Origin: Fructobacillus fructosus KCTC 3544
GTDB lineage: Bacteria > Bacillota > Bacilli > Lactobacillales > Lactobacillaceae
Assembly (NCBI RefSeq): GCF_001438695.1
Contig: NZ_JQBH01000006.1
Coordinates: 22,341 to 86,340, forward strand
Direction of reading: 5' to 3'
DNA length: 64,000 nucleotides
The notes below the pieces were generated by a model. That model searched no databases and was not told where the DNA came from. It saw only the letters and a program-made list of their open reading frames with translations. Both the position numbers and the translations under genes were made by a program. Positions 17,689-26,779 of this stretch are shown here, piece by piece (position 1 is the first letter of the stretch; each line of letters begins with the position of its first letter).

Positions 17689-17690
17689 AT

Positions 17691-18713
17691 TTATTTTGTG
17701 AAATCAATGACCATGCGACCTTCAATTTTACCGGCCTTCATTTCATCAATGATATCGTTGACTTCCTCAAGACGGCGAGTGGCCACGATTGGCTTCACTT
17801 TACCCTCCGCCCCAAATTGAAAGGCTTCCGCCAAATCCAGTCGCGTCCCAACCAATGAACCGGCTACTTCAATCCCATCAAATACTAAGGAAGGAATCGA
17901 TAGGTTCATTTCTGAATTAGGTAAGGCCACGGCGACCATCTTACCCATTGGTTTCAAGCACTGAACGGCCTGTTCAAAGGCAATTCGAGCCACGGCAGTC
18001 ACAATCGAGCTTTGGGCCCCCAATCCACCAGTTACCTTCTTAATTTCGGCTACTGGATCGACCTGCTTGGAATTAATGGTAATATCAGCCCCAATTTTCT
18101 TCGCTAAGGCCAACTTATCGTCATTAATGTCCACCACAATGACTTTGGCGTTAAAAACGTTTTTAGCGTACTGAATGGCCAGGTTACCTAATCCACCTGC
18201 GCCAAAAATAACTTGCCATTCACCCGGCTGAACGCCTGAGACTTTAATGGCCTTATAAGTCGTGACACCTGCGCAAGTGATCGAGCTAGCTTCAACGGGA
18301 TCTAAGCCCTCTGGCACCTTGACCGCATAGTCGGCCGTGACAATGGCCTGTTCAGCCATTCCTCCGTCAACCGTGTACCCAGCGTTCTTTACCTCACGAC
18401 AAAAGGTTTCGTTTCCGGAAACACAGTACTCACAGTGCCCACATCCTTCAAAGAACCAAGCAACTGAAACCCGATCCCCCACCTTAAGCGAAGTCACATC
18501 CTGACCGATTTCCTTGACGATACCGATGCCTTCATGCCCTAAAACGGTTCCTGCCTTATTACCATAATCACCTGCTGCCACGTGTAAGTCGGTATGACAG
18601 ACACCACAGTACTCCATGTCTAACAACGCTTCATTTGCCTTAATCGGACGGAGTGTCTTCTCCACAATATCGGCATAACCATCTGGGGTGTTTCGTACAA
18701 CTGCTGCTTTCAT
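17691..18713 (-). CDS. adhP: Zinc-dependent alcohol dehydrogenase, AdhP type
   Basis: This medium-chain dehydrogenase interconverts primary alcohols and aldehydes with NAD(H), in heterofermenters probably acetaldehyde to ethanol. The 340 residues are typical. Catalytic zinc motifs CGVCHTDLH and GHEGIG are present, with four structural-zinc cysteines in [16 protein letters not shown] and the Rossmann motif [14 protein letters not shown]. It is a single-gene unit: terminator on its 3' side and about 90 bp of A/T-rich sequence on its 5' side. Substrate preference cannot be read from sequence. Confidence 0.94.
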   Translation of the reverse strand: MKAAVVRNTPDGYADIVEKTLRPIKANEALLDMEYCGVCHTDLHVAAGDYGNKAGTVLGHEGIGIVKEIGQDVTSLKVGDRVSVAWFFEGCGHCEYCVSGNETFCREVKNAGYTVDGGMAEQAIVTADYAVKVPEGLDPVEASSITCAGVTTYKAIKVSGVQPGEWQVIFGAGGLGNLAIQYAKNVFNAKVIVVDINDDKLALAKKIGADITINSKQVDPVAEIKKVTGGLGAQSSIVTAVARIAFEQAVQCLKPMGKMVAVALPNSEMNLSIPSLVFDGIEVAGSLVGTRLDLAEAFQFGAEGKVKPIVATRRLEEVNDIIDEMKAGKIEGRMVIDFTK

Positions 18714-18790
18714 AAGTTGCCTCCTGTTATATTGATTGTTTATTATTTCACATAATTATTTTACCATATCTTTCATCAAAAAAAGCTAAT

Positions 18791-18828
18791 AAAAAAAGCA
18801 GCTCATTAAAAATTCACCATGAACTGCT
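18791..18828 (-). terminator. Terminator overlapping the holA stop codon
   Basis: Arms AGCAGCTCAT (18797-18806) and ATGAACTGCT (18819-18828) pair over ten positions with one wobble. They are followed on the minus strand by seven Ts, so the stem is built partly from holA coding sequence. Confidence 0.7.
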
Positions 18829-19801
18829 CAAATAAAAAGAGTGGGTCAACTTGCTTCGACTTCATTTGAATCTCCATATCCAAAATCTTTAAAAACCCTT
18901 CACGAATCTTTCCCAATGGGTAGTTTCGCAGCGACTGCCGCGCCAACTTCACGCGGAATGGATGAACACCCAAAGTCTTACCAGCATCAGCATCTGAACC
19001 TGACAGCGAGGCGACTTGAAGAAGTAGGCGGAACTGGCCCAGTAACAAAGCGTTCAAGCGAAGGGGGGCCTCCCCGTTTTTGACCAAGTCGTGGTAGGTT
19101 TCAATCGCCGCTTGCCGCTTCCCCTTTAAAACAAGGTCAGCCAAATCAAAAGCCTGGGCCGTTGACTCTTTAATAACCAAATCATCCACCGCCTGCCTCG
19201 TAATTTTGCGACTATCAGCTGCATAGGCCAGCAATTTTGGTAACTCCTGTAAAACACGGCTGTACGAAGCTTGTGTCCGAAGTAGCAATTCCTGCTCCGC
19301 ATCTGGATCAATTTGAAAAGCACGCTGAGTTAACAGTTGCTGAACGGCTTGGCGCACTTGTCGTTCATTTAGACGTTGCAAATCTAATGGTTCAGCCTGT
19401 TTTAAAATCTTTTTGGTTAATTTTTTACGTTTATCTAACTTTAAATCAGCGGCAAAAATCACGAGCAAATTACCAGGAACTGGCTGATCCAGTATAGTGG
19501 ACAAGGCTTGTTCCTGCCCTTCCGATAACTTTGCTCCCCCAGCTAGAAAAGTCGGATTAGTCACCATGACCACCCGGTGGTTACCAAAAAATGGCGGTGC
19601 CGTTAAATCAGCCAGCGCATCATCAAGTCCAGCTGTTGCAAAATCATAGGAAGAAAAATTCATTTCCTGGTCTTCAACAGGGATAATCGAGGCAAACAAA
19701 CGCTTGGCTTTTTCAAGTAAGGCCGGTTCATCACCAGTTACCAAATAGGAGTCCGGCAACGCTTCGTGCTCAATTTGTCCCTTTAGATTTTGTAATGTCA
19801 T
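18806..19801 (-). CDS. holA: DNA polymerase III subunit delta
   Basis: This is the clamp-loader delta subunit, which opens the beta clamp. The start ATG 19801 (MTLQNLKGQI) is preferred: GAGG lies nine bases upstream, and it overlaps the end of comEC by 32 bp. The 331 residues carry the family pattern: an N-terminal segment with SYLVTGDEPALLEKAKR, then VVMVTNPTFL and LLVIFAADLKLDKRKKL. The lid domain (LTQRAFQIDPDAEQELLLRT) and the C-terminal collar domain (KNGEAPLRLNALLLGQFR) follow. The comEA-comEC-holA order is the common Bacilli arrangement. Confidence 0.93.
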   Translation of the reverse strand: MTLQNLKGQIEHEALPDSYLVTGDEPALLEKAKRLFASIIPVEDQEMNFSSYDFATAGLDDALADLTAPPFFGNHRVVMVTNPTFLAGGAKLSEGQEQALSTILDQPVPGNLLVIFAADLKLDKRKKLTKKILKQAEPLDLQRLNERQVRQAVQQLLTQRAFQIDPDAEQELLLRTQASYSRVLQELPKLLAYAADSRKITRQAVDDLVIKESTAQAFDLADLVLKGKRQAAIETYHDLVKNGEAPLRLNALLLGQFRLLLQVASLSGSDADAGKTLGVHPFRVKLARQSLRNYPLGKIREGFLKILDMEIQMKSKQVDPLFLFEQFMVNF

Positions 19802-22100
19802 GACGCGATACCTCGAAATGTCCCTGATTTTTCTGATAAACATATCTTAGCATACCCTGAACCTGTGTACTGTAGACAATCATCCTTTCATGATTGGCAA
19901 CATCCAAAACTTCCTGATGCGGATGCCCATAACGAGAATCACGTCCTGCTGACACGATACCGATCCTTGGTTGCCACACATCAAAAACATTTGGATCAGT
20001 TGCCGTCCTCGAACCATGGTGGCCGAACTTAACAATCTTTGGCGCTAAGAACGGATACTTATCCAGTATTTTTTGTTCACCCGAACGGTCCAAGTCCCCC
20101 GCCGTGTAAATTTCAGTTCCGCCAATTCGACCCGTCCAGGCCAACGAATCATCGTTGCCAGCCAACCCCGAGTCAAAGGGGTAGCGAATGGTAAGGGGAC
20201 AGTTAGTCAATTTGGTCCTATCCGTTGCTTCTACCACTTTGGTATTTTTTAAGTAGGGCTTAATTTTTCGTTGATAAGCAGGTAATTCAGCCATTCCAGC
20301 CGGCATCACCACCCGATCGACCCGAAAGTTTTCGAGTAGTACTCTGGTATCGCCAATGTGATCTTGATCCTGGTGGGATAGTGAAATGGTATCGATGTGG
20401 GCAATGCCCCTGGCGTGCAAGTAGGGAATAATCACCGACTGAGCCAGCCCCTCCTGTTCTTTTAATTTCTTTTGCTCCAGCACCCTTGACCTCGTCTCAA
20501 TCCGGTTCGCCGTTTGGTAAACGGGGTGGCTACCAAAAGTGACTTTCCCACCCGTATCAATCATCATGACAGAGCGGTGCTTCGGCTCGATCAGAACAGC
20601 AGCATCCCCCTGCCCGATATCAAAAGTCGTCCATTCTCCCTCCTTCGGCCAATGAATCCATGCATAATTTAAAATGAACAGCGCACACCAACAAAGCGAG
20701 AAAAAGCTTTTCAGTTGCCATTTAACTCGAAAGAAAAGCCAAGGAAGAATAAAAAGAAATAATAGCACCGGCCAGGAAAAAGCGCCTATCACTACATAAC
20801 CTGGTAGTTGCCCGAACCAGTAAACGAAACGGTCAAACAGGTTAATGACCACATTGGTCGATTCCTTTACCACGGACAGCCAGGCACCGAAATAACCGAT
20901 TAGCGTCGCGGGTAACACAATGACAGAAAAAAGTGGTACGACGAGAATATTCGCCATCGTTTGCCAGATATTCCAAGCAAATTGTTGGGCTAATATAATG
21001 GGAAAACTAACAGCCGATAAAAAGAACCCACGCAGCCAATAGTTGTACCGTGCTGTCAAGATAATTGCCAGCGTTAGTGCAAACGAGAGCTGCCCACCAA
21101 GTGTTAACAATATCTGTGGATAAAATACTAAACTAGCTAAAAGCGACCAAGACCAAATCGTGACAGGATGCCACTGGCAGGAAAAGTTTCGGTTCACAAT
21201 CCGCAGTTCGCCAGCCACAAGGGCTCGGAAAAGGACTGCTAAACTACCTGTAAAAAAGTAAAACATGACCAATAAAACGGCCAATAAGCCATCGGCAACT
21301 TCCCGGGTGATTCGTAACCGCCGCGCAAGCTGTCGAAATTGTTTAGCTAAAAAAGAAACATGCAAACCCGATAGTGCGAAAAGATGAATGAGTCCAAGTT
21401 CCGCGATTTTGGGATTGTTTTCGTACAGCATCGTTCCTTTCATCCCTAATAAAAGAGCCCCTGCATAATCCCCCAAAGGGTTAGGAAGTTGATTGGCCCA
21501 ACGTCCAGCGGTTGCGTGTAATCGATGGCTGAAAAAGAAAAAAGCCTGCAAAGGATTTTGAGCATGAGCCCTTGCCAACGTCACCGACTGAAAAGTAGTC
21601 TGCTGGGTAACCCGCTGCGTCTTCCAAAATTGATGAAAGTCAAATTGGTAGTCATTTGTTGCCCCCAAAATTGGCACTTGTTTAACTGGCCCGCTCATCT
21701 TTGTGGGAAAGCTAATTGACGTAAAACGGTCCACGTCTTCTTGGTTCTTTGCTTGATAAGCAAGTAGAAAACGTTGTCCCCGCTCATCTTGGCCCTGGCC
21801 CCGTACAAAACCATGTTCACTGACTTGTAATTGATCTGGAAAAACGAGTAACTCAACGTTTTTTTGCTGGGCTATTTGTCCTTCTTCCATACTTAACGAA
21901 CGGTAACCAATCAAACTATAGCCAATCAAAATAAGAGCTAACAAAAACAGGAGGCAGATGCGTCGAAAGTCCCTCAAAGTCAGGACAGATAATGAAAAGA
22001 TGACGGCTAAAACAATCGTGACAGCATTCGGTCGGTAGAGCACAGTCACCCAACTGGCACCAACAACCGCCAATAAAAAATGAAAGCGAACGCGAATCAT
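19770..22100 (-). CDS. comEC: DNA uptake channel protein ComEC/Rec2
   Basis: This is the membrane channel for single-stranded DNA entry in natural transformation. The 776 residues contain an N-terminal membrane/DUF4131 region (about 1-170) and a central competence domain with multiple helices (about 195-480, including GLIHLFALSGLHVSF). A C-terminal metallo-beta-lactamase-like domain (about 500-760) carries the motif LSHQDQDHIGD and KFGHHGSRTATD. No internal stop or frameshift is seen, so the gene looks intact. Its ATG overlaps the comEA stop by four bases (ATGA), which implies coupling. Confidence 0.95.
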   Translation of the reverse strand: MIRVRFHFLLAVVGASWVTVLYRPNAVTIVLAVIFSLSVLTLRDFRRICLLFLLALILIGYSLIGYRSLSMEEGQIAQQKNVELLVFPDQLQVSEHGFVRGQGQDERGQRFLLAYQAKNQEDVDRFTSISFPTKMSGPVKQVPILGATNDYQFDFHQFWKTQRVTQQTTFQSVTLARAHAQNPLQAFFFFSHRLHATAGRWANQLPNPLGDYAGALLLGMKGTMLYENNPKIAELGLIHLFALSGLHVSFLAKQFRQLARRLRITREVADGLLAVLLVMFYFFTGSLAVLFRALVAGELRIVNRNFSCQWHPVTIWSWSLLASLVFYPQILLTLGGQLSFALTLAIILTARYNYWLRGFFLSAVSFPIILAQQFAWNIWQTMANILVVPLFSVIVLPATLIGYFGAWLSVVKESTNVVINLFDRFVYWFGQLPGYVVIGAFSWPVLLFLFILPWLFFRVKWQLKSFFSLCWCALFILNYAWIHWPKEGEWTTFDIGQGDAAVLIEPKHRSVMMIDTGGKVTFGSHPVYQTANRIETRSRVLEQKKLKEQEGLAQSVIIPYLHARGIAHIDTISLSHQDQDHIGDTRVLLENFRVDRVVMPAGMAELPAYQRKIKPYLKNTKVVEATDRTKLTNCPLTIRYPFDSGLAGNDDSLAWTGRIGGTEIYTAGDLDRSGEQKILDKYPFLAPKIVKFGHHGSRTATDPNVFDVWQPRIGIVSAGRDSRYGHPHQEVLDVANHERMIVYSTQVQGMLRYVYQKNQGHFEVSRHDITKSKGTN

Positions 22101-22792
22101 AAGGCCACTTCTTCCTTCAACTGCTCGAACCGTTTCGGCCCAATGCCCGAAACCGTTTTCAATTCATCGACAGATTGAAAGGGATGTTCCTCCCGATAGG
22201 AAATAATTTCTTCTGCTTTTTTGGGACCAACACCAGACAATTGCTCTAATTCTGATTGGCTAGCATGGTTTAAACTCACACGCGAACTAGCCGACGCAGT
22301 CTTTGATTTTTTACCACCCTTTCCAGTTTCTTTACCTGGCAAGGAACCAGCGTTGGTGATAGCCGGATCATGTTCTTCATGTTCCTTTGCAATATAGATG
22401 ACCATTCCGTCTTCGAGCGGTTGCGCTAGATTAACCCGCTGCTGACTATTTGGCGACTGAAAGCCACCTGCTTTTTGAACAGCATCTGCTAAGCGGGCAC
22501 CAGCTTCTACTTGATAAAGTCCGGGATGTTGAACCGCCCCCTTCACATCAACCTTAATCGCTGTTTTGACAGCCTGATCTGAACGCTTGGCAGCTGGTTG
22601 GCCGACCGCCTTCGTGGCACTGGAGGCCGTCTTTCCGCCCGCAGTCACCGGTTCAGCAGGAAGGTTTGATTGTTTTGGATGTAGAAAAAAGATGCCCATA
22701 AGCAATAGAAATAGGCCAAGCAGGGCTGACCCTACCCAGTAGCGATAACGCTTGCATATTTGCCAAATGGCGGACCACTCAAATCGATTCAT
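22097..22792 (-). CDS. comEA: Competence DNA-binding receptor ComEA
   Basis: This is a membrane-anchored double-stranded DNA receptor feeding ComEC. The 231 residues begin with a cytoplasmic stub and a transmembrane helix (about 17-36), followed by a Thr/Ala/Lys-rich linker. An SLBB-like domain follows (VDVKGAVQHPGLYQVEAG, about 83-130). Two helix-hairpin-helix motifs close the protein (SGVGPKKAEEIISYREEHPF and VSGIGPKRFEQLKEE). It is the first gene of comEA-comEC-holA. Confidence 0.95.
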   Translation of the reverse strand: MNRFEWSAIWQICKRYRYWVGSALLGLFLLLMGIFFLHPKQSNLPAEPVTAGGKTASSATKAVGQPAAKRSDQAVKTAIKVDVKGAVQHPGLYQVEAGARLADAVQKAGGFQSPNSQQRVNLAQPLEDGMVIYIAKEHEEHDPAITNAGSLPGKETGKGGKKSKTASASSRVSLNHASQSELEQLSGVGPKKAEEIISYREEHPFQSVDELKTVSGIGPKRFEQLKEEVAL

Positions 22793-22833
22793 TCTTGGTC
22801 ACCTCCTTTAGCAAATATCACGAAAAAACACAG

Positions 22834-22863
22834 AAAAAAACCTCCGAAAATTCGGAGGTTTTT
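22834..22863 (-). terminator. Terminator after coaD
   Basis: Arms AAACCTCCGAA (22838-22848) and TTCGGAGGTTT (22851-22861) are perfectly complementary. The distal arm reaches the coaD stop codon region and a T-run follows on the minus strand. Confidence 0.85.
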
Positions 22864-23341
22864 ATGCTTCAAAATGATTCTGTAACGCTTTGACAACAAC
22901 GGGTGGAACAAAATCCGCCAATCGGTTTGATGATAGTTTGGAGATTTCTTTCACCATCGATGATGAGATGTTTTGGTTTTCAGGTTTGGCAAAGAGTAGG
23001 ACGGTTTCAACGTCGTCAAGAACCGAATTAACACCCGCAATGTCCCGCTCGTATTCAAAGTCTTTACAATTTCTCAAACCACGAATGATAAACTTGGCAC
23101 CAATGGTGGCCATGTAGTCGACTGTTAAACCATCAATTTGGCCAACCGATACGTTTGGAATGTGGGAAACCGCAGCTTTCACTAAGGCTAGCCGTTCGTC
23201 CGGTCGAAAAAGTCCTTGCTTATTCGTATTTTTCCCCACGGCAACGACGACTTCATCAAATAAATCCGCCGCACGCGCAATAATGTCCAAGTGTCCGTTT
23301 GTCAGCGGATCAAACGATCCAGGAAAAACCGCCTTTTTCAT
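22862..23341 (-). CDS. coaD: Phosphopantetheine adenylyltransferase
   Basis: This catalyses the penultimate step of coenzyme A synthesis (4'-phosphopantetheine + ATP to dephospho-CoA). The 159 residues are the normal length. The nucleotidyltransferase motif GSFDPLTNGHLDII and the second motif ISSSMVKEISKLSS are both present. It lies 14 bp after rsmD in the ftsW-ylbG-rsmD-coaD run, an order shared by many Firmicutes. Confidence 0.97.
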   Translation of the reverse strand: MKKAVFPGSFDPLTNGHLDIIARAADLFDEVVVAVGKNTNKQGLFRPDERLALVKAAVSHIPNVSVGQIDGLTVDYMATIGAKFIIRGLRNCKDFEYERDIAGVNSVLDDVETVLLFAKPENQNISSSMVKEISKLSSNRLADFVPPVVVKALQNHFEA

Positions 23342-23355
23342 GTTTTACTTTCTCC

Positions 23356-23910
23356 TCACTTATCATAACGATAAAGGGACACACGGGTGATGCCGTAGTC
23401 CTTTTGCTTGATTAAATCAAGCCGTTCGTCTGCCTCAGGTAAATCGGCCACTTGATCTGATTCAACCATCACAATCGCCCCATCCTGCAGCAATCCCAAA
23501 GTAATCATCTTCTCAATATCTTGCTTCAACTTTTCTTTTGCGTAAGGTGGGTCGAGTAAGACCAATTGAAAAGTCACGCCTTGGTTAGCCAACCGTGTTA
23601 ACGCAGTATTGGCCGGTGACTTTATCACCGTGAACGCTTGTTCTTCGTGCGTTTTTGCAATGTTTTTTTGAATAACGGCTAGGGCAGCCGCCTGCTTATC
23701 AACCAAGAAGGCGTGGTCCATCCCACGAGAAATGGCTTCAATCGCCAAGCCACCTGTTCCGGCATAAAGATCTAAAGCCTCACCACCATCAAGGTATGGC
23801 AACAGCATTGAAAAAATCGCCTCTTTGACTTTGTCAGTAGTCGGACGGGTTGCCCGTCCCTTCACCGCTTCAAGGTGTAAGCCGCCAAATTTGCCAGCAA
23901 TGACTCGCAT
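23356..23910 (-). CDS. rsmD: 16S rRNA (guanine(966)-N(2))-methyltransferase RsmD
   Basis: This SAM-dependent methyltransferase modifies G966 of 16S rRNA. The 184 residues include MRVIAGKFGG at the N-terminus, the SAM-binding motif LDLYAGTGGLAIEAISRG and the catalytic LLDPPYAKE motif. It starts directly after the ylbG stop codon, with no gap, so translation is probably coupled. Confidence 0.96.
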   Translation of the reverse strand: MRVIAGKFGGLHLEAVKGRATRPTTDKVKEAIFSMLLPYLDGGEALDLYAGTGGLAIEAISRGMDHAFLVDKQAAALAVIQKNIAKTHEEQAFTVIKSPANTALTRLANQGVTFQLVLLDPPYAKEKLKQDIEKMITLGLLQDGAIVMVESDQVADLPEADERLDLIKQKDYGITRVSLYRYDK

Positions 23911-24234
23911 TTACTCTTCCTCCGTCTTTGCTTGTTCATCAGACGGCGTTTGATTGCTTACTTCCTTGTCATAAGCTTCAAAAAAAACATCGTCGTGCTG
24001 ATCATCTAAGTCTGGATTGATATCAGGACGGGCTGAGGGCTTAACCGTTTTAACAAAGCGGTACTTCTTCAGCTTATCTACTAATTCATCGACTTGATCT
24101 TCATTCACATACAAAGACACGTAGTTCATTTTGTTCGAAATATAGGCGATATCACCAAATTTTTTTAGTTGATTCACCTGTTTCAGGCCACGCATGTATA
24201 CGTATAAGGCCCTTCGTTCCTGCATATCAAACAT
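23911..24234 (-). CDS. ylbG: YlbG family protein (DUF2129)
   Basis: This is a small cytosolic protein of unknown function. The first 80 residues match the family (ERRALYVYMRGLKQVNQLKK, NKMNYVSLYVNEDQ, KKYRFVKTVKPSARPDI). The 107-residue form has an extra acidic tail. It overlaps ftsW by one base and abuts rsmD, its standard neighbours. Confidence 0.9.
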   Translation of the reverse strand: MFDMQERRALYVYMRGLKQVNQLKKFGDIAYISNKMNYVSLYVNEDQVDELVDKLKKYRFVKTVKPSARPDINPDLDDQHDDVFFEAYDKEVSNQTPSDEQAKTEEE

Positions 24235-25421
24235 TAGTGCTTTAATTCCCTTCGTGCAGCATCATCTTGTGGATTAGGTCGAGCTAACTGTTTTTCTTGG
24301 GCGGCAATGTTTAGGGCATAACCAACGGCTGCCGAAAAGAAAACGTAGGAAGAACCCCCACCTGAGATAAACGGAAAAACAACGCCGGTAATCGGCAGTA
24401 AGCCTAGTACCCCGCCCAAGTTAACAAAGGATTGCATAATCAAAAGGGCAGCTAGGCCATACAAAAAGAGGCGGTTGTACTGAACTTTTTGTTTAATGCC
24501 AATAATGACTAACCGGCCAATCAAAATCATCATAAGACCTAGAACAACGGCAACTAGAAGGGCCCCGAGTTCCTCCGCGGCCACCGCCATGATAAAGTCG
24601 GTATTCGACTCAGGCAAGTATGGCTTAATCAATGAGTTCCCCAGGCCAACTCCAAACAAGCCACCGTGTGAAATCGCGTAATAAGAGTACAACAGTTGGC
24701 GACTTTGGTCCATGTTATACCACGGATCAACGAAGTTAGATAGTCGGCGAATGGCGTAAGAAGACGATTCCTTCAAATCAAAGAAGGCGATAATATTTGG
24801 CAAAAAAGCCAAAATCATGAAAAAAATAACGAGCAAAATCAAGTTAGCTTTCGGCTTAACCCCTGATGCCAAAATCATCAGGGTTAGCACAGCTAGGGTG
24901 ATGAAAAAGTTTCCCATATCCGGCATCGCTAGCGTAATGACCAAAAGCAATCCTGGAAAGATTAACTTCAGCCAACGACCCTTTTGCAGCCATAACCGAA
25001 TAAAACCCAAAAGACCCTTACCAGGCTGCCATGGATAGGCCGATAGCCACTGAGAAAAGTATAGAATTAAGATAATCTTTGCTAATTCAACGGGCTGCAA
25101 AGTCACAGGCCCCAAGTTAATCCAGCCGTGGGCACCGTTAACAGCTGGCGCTAATCGAGCAAGAATCAATAAAATTGTCGTAATCACCAGCAAGCTATTT
25201 AAAAGTGAAGATGATCGAAGCACCTGTCGGTTGATTTTAAACGTAAAGAAAGCCGCTGACCAACCAACAACCACAAAAATCGCCTGCTTGGCAAAGGACA
25301 TAATTGGCGCTAAGTAGGCATTCTGCGTTGCTGAAAAGACCATGACAATTCCAATTAAGGAAAGAACAGCGTATGGAACGGCAATCCAATAATCTAAGCG
25401 TTGTAACTTCTTAAACATCAC
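24234..25421 (-). CDS. ftsW: SEDS-family cell division glycosyltransferase FtsW
   Basis: This polymerises lipid II during septation together with a class B penicillin-binding protein. The 395 residues have about ten transmembrane helices. The family signatures HGGLFGVGLGNSLIKPYLPE, SNTDFIMAVAAEELG and the closing PFISGGGSSYVFFSAAVGYA are present. The neighbourhood (ylbG, rsmD, coaD) fits FtsW rather than RodA. The gene overlaps the aminopeptidase gene by four bases (ATGA). Confidence 0.92.
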   Translation of the reverse strand: MMFKKLQRLDYWIAVPYAVLSLIGIVMVFSATQNAYLAPIMSFAKQAIFVVVGWSAAFFTFKINRQVLRSSSLLNSLLVITTILLILARLAPAVNGAHGWINLGPVTLQPVELAKIILILYFSQWLSAYPWQPGKGLLGFIRLWLQKGRWLKLIFPGLLLVITLAMPDMGNFFITLAVLTLMILASGVKPKANLILLVIFFMILAFLPNIIAFFDLKESSSYAIRRLSNFVDPWYNMDQSRQLLYSYYAISHGGLFGVGLGNSLIKPYLPESNTDFIMAVAAEELGALLVAVVLGLMMILIGRLVIIGIKQKVQYNRLFLYGLAALLIMQSFVNLGGVLGLLPITGVVFPFISGGGSSYVFFSAAVGYALNIAAQEKQLARPNPQDDAARRELKH

Positions 25422-26488
25422 TTCCCCACAATATCATCAACAGCCGAACGATCAAGATTTTTGGCAAGAGCAACAATCAATTCACGGGCAGCGTCAAAGT
25501 CCGGAATCGACCATACAGTTTCGTGGGTGTGAATATAACGAGAAGCAACGCCTAAGGCAACTGCTGGCAACCCTTGGCCATACTTTTGAACTGCTCCAGC
25601 ATCGGTTCCACCCTTTGAAACAAAGTATTGATAAGGAATTTGATTATCTTCGGCCGTCTGCAAAATAAATTCCTTTAAGCGTGGCGACGTGACCACAGTT
25701 GGATCAAAGACACGAATCAGTGTTCCTTGGTCCAGAATGCCTTGCCGACCAACCGTTTGGTCAACATCGTTAGCGGCCGACGAATCAACAGCAAAGAAGA
25801 CATCTGGCTTGAACTGTTGAACGGCGGGGAGCGCACCACGCAAACCGACCTCTTCCTGCGCATTAGCCCCCATAATCAGGGTGTTCGGTGTTTGCACACC
25901 TTGTAAATCTGTCAATGCTGATAAAATAGCCGAGACACCGAAACGATTATCGTAGGATTTGGACAGTCCACGGTTAGGGTTGGCCATCCGTACTGTCTTA
26001 CTCTCCGGAACGATAAAGTCACCCGGACGAACGCCCATTGATTCCGCCTGTTCCTTTGACTCAAAACCAGCATCAAAAAGAATATCATCAATGCTTAAGG
26101 CAGCTGCTCCGCCCTTGCCACGCAAAAGATGTGGGGAAACGGAGGAAGACACCACCGGGTATTGACCATTTTTAGTAAAAAGTGTGAATCGGTGGGCAGG
26201 CACTGTCACTGGGTTCCAGCCACCAAGTGAAACAACTTGGAGGGCTCCCGTTGGCAAGATACCTGCCACCATGAAGCCAACTTCATCAAAATGAGCGGCG
26301 AACATGACACGTGGATCATCTTCTCGGCCGACTTTGGTACCAAAAAGGCCACCCAAGTCGTTTTGCTCAACATGGTCAACCAACGGCGTTAGGTCGTCAC
26401 GAAACGCCCGACGAACGGCCTCCTCTTGTCCGGACGTTCCCTGTAGCTCCGTGTACTTCACGATTCTTTGCCATGTTTCTTGATTCAT
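25418..26488 (-). CDS. M42 family glutamyl aminopeptidase-like metallopeptidase
   Basis: This dinuclear-metal aminopeptidase of family M42 is annotated as PepA or endoglucanase-like in lactic acid bacteria. The start ATG 26488 (MNQETWQRIVKYTELQG) follows a G-rich RBS; 16 upstream residues in the longer frame look non-coding. The 356 residues contain AHFDEVGFM, KSYDNRFGVSA, NAQEEVGLRGA and the C-terminal HTHETVWS, which supply the expected metal and catalytic residues. It heads the transcript that continues into ftsW-ylbG-rsmD-coaD. Confidence 0.92.
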   Translation of the reverse strand: MNQETWQRIVKYTELQGTSGQEEAVRRAFRDDLTPLVDHVEQNDLGGLFGTKVGREDDPRVMFAAHFDEVGFMVAGILPTGALQVVSLGGWNPVTVPAHRFTLFTKNGQYPVVSSSVSPHLLRGKGGAAALSIDDILFDAGFESKEQAESMGVRPGDFIVPESKTVRMANPNRGLSKSYDNRFGVSAILSALTDLQGVQTPNTLIMGANAQEEVGLRGALPAVQQFKPDVFFAVDSSAANDVDQTVGRQGILDQGTLIRVFDPTVVTSPRLKEFILQTAEDNQIPYQYFVSKGGTDAGAVQKYGQGLPAVALGVASRYIHTHETVWSIPDFDAARELIVALAKNLDRSAVDDIVGK

Positions 26489-26779
26489 AACTTGCGCCCC
26501 CCTAAAATGTTGTAATACCTTATTATAGCCCAGCAAGTGACCGACTGGAAAGGAGATTTCCCAACCTTTTACTATTGAAGGAAGAAAATGAGGGGACAGA
26601 GACTTTTCTAGTCAAAATGACTATGCAACAATCGGTCGAAGAGATAAAACACAAACAATCAACATATTTTCGTTTTATCGTTCGCTTTTAAAGTGTATTT
26701 TTCTCATTTTATTCAAGACATCTTCCGTCATTACTGTTAAACTATTCAAGTAGTTAATTAACATAAAGAGGAGTTTTAC
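26489..26779 (+). promoter_or_regulatory. Upstream region of the purine permease with a candidate PurBox
   Basis: This 291-bp divergent gap is A/T-rich and holds no gene. On the minus strand AAAAGCGAACGAT (26677-26689) matches 11 of 13 positions of the lactococcal PurBox AWWWCCGAACWWT, a plausible PurR contact about 90 bp upstream of the permease start. A purine riboswitch was looked for and not found. Confidence 0.3.

Noticed and set aside
23911-26488. Possible recent transfer of the ftsW-ylbG-rsmD-coaD block
   Set aside because: Gene order and composition are those of the Firmicute core chromosome; no mobile-element remains are seen.
26489-26779. Possible purine riboswitch before the purine permease
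   Set aside because: The conserved loop and junction sequences of the purine aptamer are absent.
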